64,000 nt of DNA, from positions 62,001 through 126,000 of the forward strand of contig CANIQT010000010.1 of assembly GCA_947469885.1 (NCBI GenBank). The letters run 5' to 3'. A program made the translations under genes and the position numbers. Below the pieces are notes generated by a model, which was given only the letters and a program-made list of their open reading frames with translations, did not search any database and was not told the origin of the DNA. Shown in pieces: positions 16,035 to 24,000 of the stretch. Each line of letters opens with the position of its first letter. The stretch's first letter is position 1. This DNA is from Bacteroidota bacterium (GTDB lineage: Bacteria > Bacteroidota > Bacteroidia > 2-12-FULL-35-15).

Positions 16035-17090
16035 TTGAAGAACAAAAAATTAATAAAAGAATGGATGAATGCAATATTATTGGCATTACTTACCATACTT
16101 GTTATCCGAGCTTTCTTTTTCGATGCTTTTACCATTCCATCGGCTTCTATGGAAAAATCGCTGCTCACAGGCGATTACATATTCGTTAGCAAACTCAGTT
16201 ACGGACCAAGACTACCTATTACTCCGCTTTCGTTTCCGTTTGTTCATCAAAAATTACCCTTTACCGAAAACACCAATTCGTTTCTTACCTGGATTAAAAT
16301 CCCATATTTACGCTTGTTTGGTTCTCCCTCCATAGACAGAAACGACCTAGTGGTTTTTAATTACCCGATGGAGCAGGAGTACCCGGTAGACCAGCGAATC
16401 TATTATGTAAAACGTTGTGTGGGGCTTGCTGGAGATACATTGGAAGTAAGAAACGGACAGGTTTATACAAACAATATATATTCGGATGTACCCGAAAAAT
16501 TGCAATTTAATTATCGTGTGCTGTGCGACAGAGATACCATACAGTCGGATACACTTGTTAAACTTGGTATAACAGAAGGAGGAAAGTTGCGTAATAAAGG
16601 AGAATATTGGCTTAATCTAAATCTGGAATGTGCCGAAACAATTAAGCATACTCCCCACGTTACCAGTGTTCAGCCAATGCTTGAAAAAAAAGGAACTTAC
16701 AGTGATTATATGTTTCCGGCAAATGAGAATTTTTTATGGAATGTAGATTTTTTCGGACCTCTTTATATTCCTAAATTGGGCGATTCAGTAAAACTTACAT
16801 TAGGCAACCTACCACTCTATGAGCGGATTATAGGAGTTTACGAAGGAAATGATTTACAAGTTAGAAATGATTCCATTTTAATAAATAAGGTATATTCAAC
16901 TTCATATAAATTTAAAATGAATTACTTTTTTATGATGGGCGATAATCGTCACAACTCTACCGATTCCCGTTTCTGGGGATTTGTTCCCGAAGACCATATT
17001 GTTGGAAAATCGGTAGGTGTAATTTTGTCTATTGATAAATCGAACGGTACACACTTTAGGAGTGGAAGGTGGTTTAAGGGGGTAAAGTAA
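16035..17090 (+). CDS. lepB: Signal peptidase I
   Basis: A 351-residue membrane protease that removes signal peptides at the periplasmic face. An N-terminal membrane segment (about residues 12-29) is followed by PSASMEKSL with catalytic Ser38. The general-base lysine is K126 in YYVKRCVGLAGD. A long insertion follows, usual for Bacteroidota enzymes, and the C-terminal box GDNRHNSTDSRFWGFVPEDHIVGK closes the fold. The start is taken as TTG at 16035, which gives the family's basic MKNKKLIKEW opening. The next ATG (16065) would remove this. The imperfect box CATCTTTG at 16007-16014 is a possible -7 element. Confidence 0.95.
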   Translation: MKNKKLIKEWMNAILLALLTILVIRAFFFDAFTIPSASMEKSLLTGDYIFVSKLSYGPRLPITPLSFPFVHQKLPFTENTNSFLTWIKIPYLRLFGSPSIDRNDLVVFNYPMEQEYPVDQRIYYVKRCVGLAGDTLEVRNGQVYTNNIYSDVPEKLQFNYRVLCDRDTIQSDTLVKLGITEGGKLRNKGEYWLNLNLECAETIKHTPHVTSVQPMLEKKGTYSDYMFPANENFLWNVDFFGPLYIPKLGDSVKLTLGNLPLYERIIGVYEGNDLQVRNDSILINKVYSTSYKFKMNYFFMMGDNRHNSTDSRFWGFVPEDHIVGKSVGVILSIDKSNGTHFRSGRWFKGVK

Positions 17091-17118
17091 TTAGGAATTA
17101 AGAATTAGGAATTAGGAA
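17091..17118. repeat. Heptanucleotide repeat TTAGGAA x4 abutting a start codon
   Basis: TTAGGAA, TTAAGAA, TTAGGAA, TTAGGAA. The last A is the first base of the ATG of the next gene. This is the same heptad as at 3684-3711. Confidence 0.9.
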
Positions 17119-17711
17119 TGTCTTCTGCGATTTTACCATCTGCTTATCTTGCACCACTTGAATATTATTCTGTATTAAAAAACAACGATTCTGTTTTTGT
17201 TGAACATCATGAAAATTTTGTGAAACAAACCTACCGAAGTCGTTGCGAAATATATTCTCCGAGCGGAAAACAAGTGTTGAGTATTCCTTTAGTAAAACGA
17301 AACCACAAGCAAACCATGAAGGAAATTAAAATATCGTATGATTACGATTGGCAGCGATTACATTGGCGTTCATTAGAGTCGGCTTACAGGCGTTCTCCTT
17401 TTTTTGAATTTTATGAAGATGATTTTAAACCATTTTACCATGAAAAAAAATTTGACTATTTAATTGATTTGAATGAAGAAATGCAACAGTTGTTGTTGAG
17501 TTTATTGAAATTGAAAACAACATATATTTTTACAAATGAATTCAAATTAAACTATGAAGGCGGGGATGATTTCAGAAATGAAATAATTATTGAAAAAGAT
17601 AAAATAAAAAGATACAACCAGGTGTTTGAAACCCGTCATCGGTTTATTCCCAACTTGAGTATCATTGATTTGATTTTTAATCAGGGACCTCGGTCATTGG
17701 ATTATATTTAA
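17118..17711 (+). CDS. WbqC-like family protein
   Basis: A 197-residue protein resembling the WbqC family (MSSAILPSAYLAPLEYYSVLKNNDSVFVEHHENFVKQTYRSRCEI, then SIPLVKRNHKQTMKEIKISYDYDWQRLHWRSLESAYRRSPFFEFY). Family members are often found with surface-polysaccharide or glycan genes, but the reaction is not known to me. It follows lepB by 27 bp made entirely of a heptad repeat. In other Bacteroidota I recall the same lepB-WbqC pairing. There is no signal peptide, so it is cytosolic. Confidence 0.85.
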   Translation: MSSAILPSAYLAPLEYYSVLKNNDSVFVEHHENFVKQTYRSRCEIYSPSGKQVLSIPLVKRNHKQTMKEIKISYDYDWQRLHWRSLESAYRRSPFFEFYEDDFKPFYHEKKFDYLIDLNEEMQQLLLSLLKLKTTYIFTNEFKLNYEGGDDFRNEIIIEKDKIKRYNQVFETRHRFIPNLSIIDLIFNQGPRSLDYI

Positions 17712-17765
17712 TTTTTGCCACAGATTCACAGATTATTAATTAAATTCTTAAATACAATTTGTTGT

Positions 17766-17773
17766 TATCTTTG
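17766..17773 (+). promoter_or_regulatory. Bacteroidota -7 box for the carboxylase gene
   Basis: TATCTTTG, 43 bp before the chosen start at 17817. It supports that start over an in-frame ATG at 17715, which would lie upstream of the promoter box. Confidence 0.65.
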
Positions 17774-17780
17774 CCACCCG

Positions 17781-17815
17781 AATCAACAATCGACAATCAT
17801 CAATCAGCAATCGCA
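17781..17815. repeat. Heptanucleotide repeat AATCNNC x5 abutting a start codon
   Basis: AATCAAC, AATCGAC, AATCATC, AATCAGC, AATCGCA, ending one base before the ATG of the carboxylase gene. The repeat forms most of the predicted 5' leader. Confidence 0.88.
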
Positions 17816-17816
17816 A

Positions 17817-19445
17817 ATGGATTTAGAATTTAACAAAAACGAAGATAAAATGAACCTGCTTATTTCGGCTATGGAAAAAAAGCTAAGTAAAATTTATCTG
17901 GGAGGAGGAAAAACAAGAATTGACAAACTGCACGAGCAAGGCAAAATGACTGCCCGTGAGCGGATAGACTATTTAATTGACAAAGATTCTAAGACCATTG
18001 AAATTGGTGCTTTTGCAGGAGATGGAATGTATGAAGAGCATGGTGGTTGTCCGGCAGGAGGGACGGTTGTAGTTATTGGATATGTGAGCAAAAGGCAATG
18101 TATTATTGTAGCTAACGATGCAACAGTGAAAGCAGGAGCATGGTTTCCGATAACAGGTAAAAAGAATTTGCGTGCTCAAGAAATAGCCATGGAAAACCGA
18201 CTGCCGATTATTTATTTGGTGGATAGTGCAGGAGTTTATTTACCTATGCAGGATGAAATATTTCCAGACAAAGAGCATTTCGGAAGAATATTCAGGAACA
18301 ATGCCATCATGAGCGGAATGGGAATATTGCAGATTTCTGCTGTAATGGGAAGCTGTGTGGCTGGTGGTGCTTATCTTCCAATAATGAGCGATGAAGCAAT
18401 GATAGTGGACAAAACAGGAAGTATATTTTTGGCGGGTTCTTATTTGGTGAAAGCAGCAATCGGTGAAACAATAGATAATGAAACATTGGGCGGTGCCACA
18501 ACACACTGCGAAATATCAGGTGTTACCGATTATAAATGCAAGGATGATAAAGATTGTTTGACTCGCATTCGTAATATAATGAGTAAAGTAGGGCACTTTG
18601 ATACTGCCGGATTTAATCGTGCTGAAAGTATTTCTCCAAAGAAAGAGCAAAAAGAAATGCTTGGAATTATTCCTGCAGCCAGAGACCAGCAATACGATAT
18701 GCACGAAATTATTTATCGTTTGGTGGATGATTCTGATTTTGAAGAATACAAAGAGGGCTACGGACAAAGCATTATTTGCGGACTTGCTAGAGTAGACGGT
18801 TGGAGTGTAGGGATAATTGCCAATCAGCGCAAAGTGGTGAAAAGCAAAAAAAGGGAGATGCAGTTTGGGGGAGTGATATATAGTGACAGTGCTGATAAGT
18901 CGGCTCGATTTATAATGAATTGTAATCAAAAGAAAATACCCTTGTTGTTTTTACAGGACGTTACCGGTTTTATGGTAGGTTCTCGTTCAGAGCATGGTGG
19001 TATAATAAAAGACGGAGCAAAGATGGTGAACGCAATGAGCAATTCAGTTGTTCCTAAATTCACTGTTATTATTGGTAATTCTTATGGTGCAGGAAACTAT
19101 GCCATGTGTGGTAAAGCATACGACCCTCGTTTAATTGTTGGTTGGCCTACAGCACAGGTAGCAGTAATGGGTGGTGCTCAGGCAGCAAAGGTTTTGGTGC
19201 AAATAGAAGTAGCTTCATTGAAAGCAAAAGGTGAAGTAATTACTCCCGAAAAAGAAGCAGAACTATTTAATAAAATAAAAGACAGATATGATAACCAAAC
19301 ATCGCCCTATTATGCAGCTTCTCGTATTTGGTTAGATGCCATAATTAATCCTCTTGACACTCGAAAATGGATTTCGATGGGAATAGAAATGGCAAACAAT
19401 TCACCTATTACCAAACCATATAATGTAGGTGTAATTCAAACTTAA
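17817..19445 (+). CDS. Acyl-CoA carboxylase beta subunit, methylcrotonyl-CoA carboxylase type
   Basis: A 542-residue biotin-dependent carboxyltransferase subunit. It has the two crotonase-like halves: an N-half with LVDSAGVYLPMQDEIFPDKEHFGRIF and MGSCVAGGAYLPIMSDEAMIV, and a C-half with LFLQDVTGFMVGSRSEHGGIIKDGAKM and IIGNSYGAGNYAMCGKAYDPR. The (S)AG(V/A)xLPxQDExFPD pattern is closest to the MccB group (leucine breakdown). A propionyl- or geranyl-CoA specificity is possible. The biotin carboxylase partner is not in this window. The start at 17817 is chosen because it follows the -7 box. The longer frame from 17715 reads through intergenic repeat DNA. Confidence 0.9.
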   Translation: MDLEFNKNEDKMNLLISAMEKKLSKIYLGGGKTRIDKLHEQGKMTARERIDYLIDKDSKTIEIGAFAGDGMYEEHGGCPAGGTVVVIGYVSKRQCIIVANDATVKAGAWFPITGKKNLRAQEIAMENRLPIIYLVDSAGVYLPMQDEIFPDKEHFGRIFRNNAIMSGMGILQISAVMGSCVAGGAYLPIMSDEAMIVDKTGSIFLAGSYLVKAAIGETIDNETLGGATTHCEISGVTDYKCKDDKDCLTRIRNIMSKVGHFDTAGFNRAESISPKKEQKEMLGIIPAARDQQYDMHEIIYRLVDDSDFEEYKEGYGQSIICGLARVDGWSVGIIANQRKVVKSKKREMQFGGVIYSDSADKSARFIMNCNQKKIPLLFLQDVTGFMVGSRSEHGGIIKDGAKMVNAMSNSVVPKFTVIIGNSYGAGNYAMCGKAYDPRLIVGWPTAQVAVMGGAQAAKVLVQIEVASLKAKGEVITPEKEAELFNKIKDRYDNQTSPYYAASRIWLDAIINPLDTRKWISMGIEMANNSPITKPYNVGVIQT

Positions 19446-19448
19446 ACG

Positions 19449-19769
19449 ATGGAAAATTACTCTTATTCTACTTTATCCGAAGCTGTTAATGAGTTAACAA
19501 AAAGAGGATTTACAAACGATTTCAAACTTTGCACCGATGGCATTGAGTGTTCGGGACTTGAACTAATGTTGCATCCTGAACATTTTGAAATTATGTAACA
19601 TTACAGATTTGAAGGTGATACCGACCCAGCCGATGAAGCAGTTGTATATGCTATCGAATCAATTGACGGCAAAACAAAAGGGATTATTGTAAATGGATAT
19701 GGAATATCTTCTGACTCCTTATCTGATAAAATGCTTAAAAAATTAAAAGAACATCATTCTAATAAATAA
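19449..19769 (+). pseudogene. Small conserved protein (often misnamed PRPP synthetase), broken by an in-frame TAA
   Basis: Starts 3 bp after the carboxylase stop. The frame encodes MENYSYSTLSEAVNELTKRGFTNDF, stops at TAA 19596-19598 after 49 residues, then continues in the same frame with YRFEGDTDPADEAVVYAIES and VNGYGISSDSLSDKML to 19769. Both halves match one small family of about 100 residues that databases often label phosphoribosylpyrophosphate synthetase without support. The stop replaces a position that I recall as Glu in relatives, so GAA to TAA would explain it. No frameshift is needed. Either it is a recent nonsense pseudogene or a sequencing error. Confidence 0.8.
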
Positions 19770-19774
19770 AAACT

Positions 19775-19782
19775 TACATTTG
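19775..19782 (+). promoter_or_regulatory. Bacteroidota -7 box for the DUF6580 gene
   Basis: TACATTTG fits TAnnTTTG, 20 bp before the start at 19803. Confidence 0.5.
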
Positions 19783-19802
19783 TTGCTTAAAATTATTTAA
19801 TA

Positions 19803-20342
19803 ATGAATTCAAAAATATTTACTCCTCGTTTTTTATTTGTTACATCAGCTATTGTGTTAGCTGCTGTTAGTCGCTTGTTGCCGCACATTCCTAATTTTAC
19901 TCCTATTGCCGCCATGTCATTGTTTGGTGGAGCTTATTTTACCGATAAAAAATTAGCTTTTATAATTCCTTTTCTTGCCATGTGTTTAAGCGATGGCGCC
20001 ATGGAAATTATTAATGCTACTGGAAGACATAATACGGTGGTTTATGTTTATGCAGGATTCGCCTTAACTTCTGTAATTGGATTAATTATACGAAAAAACA
20101 TTTCTATTATCTCAATTGTCGGTGGTTCCATTCTATCATCAATACTATTCTTTCTTATTACCAACTTTGGGGTGTGGGCAGAATATGGTTCACAACCTAA
20201 TGCTTTAGGGTTAGGCGCTACTTATATAATGGGAATTCCTTTTTTTGCCCCAACATTGGTGGGCGACTTGTTTTATAGCGGGGTATTGTTTGGTGCTTTT
20301 TATTTCGCACAAAGAAGGTTGCCAGCGTTGGTTAGACCTTAA
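19803..20342 (+). CDS. DUF6580-like membrane protein, putative transport component
   Basis: A 179-residue integral membrane protein with about five hydrophobic segments. The signature RLLPHIPNFTPIAAMSLFGGAYF near residues 24-46 and the closing GDLFYSGVLFGAFYFAQRRLPAL match what I know as DUF6580, a family compared with the S components of ECF-type vitamin transporters. The cargo is unknown, and no ECF ATPase or T component is present nearby. The last 4 bp overlap the end of the converging beta-barrel gene. Confidence 0.8.
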   Translation: MNSKIFTPRFLFVTSAIVLAAVSRLLPHIPNFTPIAAMSLFGGAYFTDKKLAFIIPFLAMCLSDGAMEIINATGRHNTVVYVYAGFALTSVIGLIIRKNISIISIVGGSILSSILFFLITNFGVWAEYGSQPNALGLGATYIMGIPFFAPTLVGDLFYSGVLFGAFYFAQRRLPALVRP

Positions 20343-21001
20343 AATACATAAGCCGTTTCAAGCCTTTTATTAAAAAGTTGTTTATATCCTCTAAAAACAA
20401 CATATTTAAACGAAAACTGAAATACTCCAAAATAAGGATTTTGAGTTTCAACAAAAGATTTAACAGATAAAGTATATCGGGCAGAAACAAAAAAGTTTTT
20501 TGTAATACCAAATTCAAGTCCTGCAAGTACCCCAAAATCATTACCCATCTTAGTTTTTAGTGGTTGAAAATGAACTCCTGATGCTTTGCTACCATCCAAT
20601 GTGTCGAATTTTGAATTAGCAAATATAGAATACTGGATTCCTGCATCAATTCTGATATTATCACTAATTTTTCGTTGGTAATAAATGGGAAGGTCAATAT
20701 AAGAAAAATTAAATCTTGTAATGGGTTTACTTTTTTTTACCACCTTTCCAGTATATAATAATTCTAAACCAACATTTGATTTTTCAGTTATCGAAAGTAC
20801 ATAAACTAAGCCCCCAGTAAAAGAAATTGCTGGATCATACTTTATAGTATCTCTGTACAAATTAGAACTAGTCATACCAACGGTTAAACCAAATGTGCTT
20901 GATTCTTTGTTTGAATAAATGGTTTGAGAAAAAGATGTGTTTATAAAAAAATAAAGCACCAATACTAATATTAGTGCTTTATTTTTGTTGTTAGTCAACA
21001 T
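20339..21001 (-). CDS. Outer-membrane beta-barrel (porin-family) protein
   Basis: A 220-residue protein with a signal peptide (MLTNNKNKALILVLVLYFFINTSFSQ, cleavage after SFSQ). It is followed by alternating strands typical of small PF13568-like barrels in this phylum: STFGLTVGMTSSNLY, NVGLELLYTGKVV, FSYIDLPIYYQRKI, FGVLAGLEFGITKNFFVSARYTLSV and FGVFQFSFKYVVF. No ligand can be proposed. It lies 33 bp downstream of the 1417-residue repeat protein, so the two may be co-transcribed. A terminator-like hairpin lies inside the signal-peptide codons (20947-20986). Its stop overlaps the end of the opposing gene by 4 bp. Confidence 0.82.
   Translation of the reverse strand: MLTNNKNKALILVLVLYFFINTSFSQTIYSNKESSTFGLTVGMTSSNLYRDTIKYDPAISFTGGLVYVLSITEKSNVGLELLYTGKVVKKSKPITRFNFSYIDLPIYYQRKISDNIRIDAGIQYSIFANSKFDTLDGSKASGVHFQPLKTKMGNDFGVLAGLEFGITKNFFVSARYTLSVKSFVETQNPYFGVFQFSFKYVVFRGYKQLFNKRLETAYVF
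20947..20986. terminator. Terminator-like hairpin inside a signal-peptide coding region
   Basis: Arms AAATAAAGCAC (20949-20959) and GTGCTTTATTT (20974-20984) pair perfectly. The inner AATA/TATT adds four pairs around a CTAA loop. On the minus strand the stem is followed by seven U. It begins about 50 bp after the stop of the upstream repeat-protein gene and lies within codons 6-18 of the barrel gene. It may terminate most readthrough or act as an attenuator. The activity is inferred. Confidence 0.55.
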
Positions 21002-21034
21002 GGTTTTATGTTATTTGGTTTACAATTAATGTAA

Positions 21035-24000
21035 CTATTGTTCGGTCTTCTTAATATATTCTTGCTCTGTAATTGGCACTCCATCTCTGGTCCAATAGAT
21101 GGCACCAAATTTTGTTGTTTTTTGAATATACAAATGCCCTTCATGTCCTTTCACCACAATCCTTTTAATAAGTGAGGCATTCATTTCGGTTGCATATTCT
21201 TCCGTTACTCCTTCGGGATAACGCTGTGCAAGGTCATTAAATACTTCTTCCTTTTTAACAACGGAGGCAGATGCAGGTGCGCCTGTTTTTCTTAGCAATA
21301 CATCAATTTCTGCCATCTTATCTTTTGGATATTGCTCGGTAGGCTTAATAAGCAAGGCATCAGAATACACTCCTCTTGCTTTCTGATATTGTCTGGAAGC
21401 AAATAATTTGTCTGCATTAATAATGGTGGCATTGTAGCGGGCGTCTTTTTCTTTTTGACGGGCAAGTCCATCCAATATTCTGTTAATATCCGAAATGCGC
21501 GAAGCAGGGTAGGGCTCTGCCGGTTTATAAGTTTGAGCTTCTTTGTAGGATGTTAGTGCAACCGCATACTCCTTATTAGCAAAAGCAGCATCAGCTTTGG
21601 TAATGGCAGCGGCATACTTTTCTTTCATCATTTTCTCCCTTGCCAAATCTGCTATTATTTTATTTATCTTAGCTATCTGGTCTTTCGGATATTGCTCGTT
21701 TGGTTTTAGCCTGCTAGCTTCAGTAAAACTTGCTTTTGCATTTTCATAATCCCCTGCATTCATTCCTCCATTGCCTGCAATAACAGCCTTCTTGTAATCC
21801 TCTTCTAGCTTTCTTGCCTTTTCTGCATTTTCAAGAATCGTATTTATTGCAGCTATTTTATCTTTCGGATATTGTTCATTTGGTTTAAAGCGAGATGCCG
21901 CTTCAAAGTTACTTTTTGCGTTTGCATAATCTTTAGAAGTGAATGCAAAATCTCCTCTGGCAATAGCCGCCTTGTAATACTCTTCGTTTTTCCGGTTGGC
22001 TTCTTCTTTTGCAATCAAATCATCAATTTCCGCTATTTTATCTTTCGGATATTGTTCCATTGGTTTTGTTTTCGAAGCCTGACTGTAAAGCGATTTAGCT
22101 TCAAGGTACGTTTTCATTCCAAATGCTTTATCAGCTTTTGCTATCAGTTCGTTGTATTTTGCAGTTCTTTCTCTCTCTGCCTGTTCTCTGGCTGCAATCT
22201 CTGCCAGCAATCGGTCAATCTCTCCAATTTTTGTTCTGGGATATTGTTCATTAGGCAATATGCTAAGAGCAGTAGTATATTCGGTTTTTGCATTTTGATA
22301 TTCCAACGATGTAAATGCTGCATCTGCTTTTGCAATGGCAGCATTGTATCGGTCTTTTAATTCTTTTAATCTTGCTTCTTCAGCCATCAGTTTTTCCAGC
22401 TGTTCTAATTTATATTTCGGATATTCTTCTAATGGTTTCAGTGTATTTGCATCTGTGTAATCAGCTTTAGCCAATTCATAATTTTTTGTAATCATGGCAG
22501 CATCGGCTTCGGCAATAGCGGCTTTATAGTTTTCATCCCGCTTTCTGTCGGCTGCTTCTTTTGCAAGTATAGCATCTATCTCCGTAATTTTATCCTTCGG
22601 ATATTGCTCGTTTGGTTTATAGCTTAATGCTTCATTATAATTTCCTTTAGCAGCTTCATACGTTTTGGCATCAAAAGCCAAATCTCCTCTTGCAATAGCT
22701 GCTTGGTACTTTTCATTTTTCTCTTTTTCTGAAGCAAGGTCGCCCAAAATTTTATTTATCTCATCAATTTTATCTTTAGGATATTTTTCAGCAGGCTTAA
22801 ATCCTAATGCGTTGTTGTATTCTGTTTTTGCTGTAGAATAATCTTTTGTCCCAAATGCAGCATCGGCCCTGCCAATGGCAGCATTGTATTTTTGGGTCAA
22901 TTCTTTTTCACTCATCTCTGCTGCAATCAATCGGTCTATTTCAGCAATTTTATCAACCGGATATTTTTCATTTGGTTTTATTCCCAATGCTTCGTTATAA
23001 GCAGCCTTTGCATTTACATAATCTTTTGAACTCAAGCCGACATCTCCTTTTGCAATGGCGGCTTTATATCTTTCCTCCAATACTTTTGCTGCCTGTTCGT
23101 CTGCCATTAGTTTTTCAAGTTGCTCCAGTTTGTACTTTGGATATTCTTCCATTGGTTTCAACCCTTTTGCTTCTGTGAACGCATCTTTCGAAGCCTGATA
23201 ATCTTTTGCCTCAAATGCTTTATCACCTTTTGCAACAGCTGCTTTATAGCTTTCTTCCAACTGTTTTTCTCCCATCAGTTTTGCTAAAATAGCATCTATT
23301 TCAGTAATCTTATCTTTCGGGTATTGCTCGTTGGGTTTCAACTTCAATGCTTCATTATACATTGTTTTTGCATCCGTATATTTTTTTTCAACCAAAAAAT
23401 TATCTGCTTTCGAAATCAAAATATTATATTTTTCTGTCAATACTTTATCTGCCGCTTGATCAGCAAGTATTTTGTCAATAGCTGCAAGTTTTACTTTCGG
23501 ATAAGTTTCAGTAGGCTTAAAGCCTAAAGCTTCCATATAACCCGCTTTTGCAGTAGTATAATCCTGTTTACCAAATGCCGCATCTGCTTTATCAATGGCT
23601 GCATTGTACTTATCATTCAACTCTTTTGCACTCAAATCTGCTGCAATCAATTTGTCAATTTCAGCTAGTTTATCTTTTGGATATTTTTCGTTGGGCTTCA
23701 ATCCTAACGCTTCATTGTATGCCGACTTTGCATTGTCATAACTCTTTGCCGCCAGTGCTGCATCTCCTTTTGAAATGGCAGCTTTGTAATTTTCTTCCAG
23801 TTGCTTCGCACTCATTTCTTTATCTAGTATAGCTGCTATCTCTGCCAATTTATCTTTTGGGTATTGTTCATTGGGTTTCAACCCCAGTGCGTCAGTGTAG
23901 GCCGTTTTAGCATCTGCATAGTTTTTTGCACCAAGTGCTTTGTCGCCTTTTGCAATGGCAGCAAGGTATTTTGCTTCCAACTCTTTCAATCCTGCATCTT

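Noticed and set aside
16065-16067. ATG start for lepB at 16065
   Set aside because: It would lose the basic residues that precede the membrane helix; TTG at 16035 gives the family-like N-terminus, though this is not proven.
17715-17816. Longer carboxylase start at 17715
   Set aside because: The extra codons come from the promoter box and a heptad repeat.
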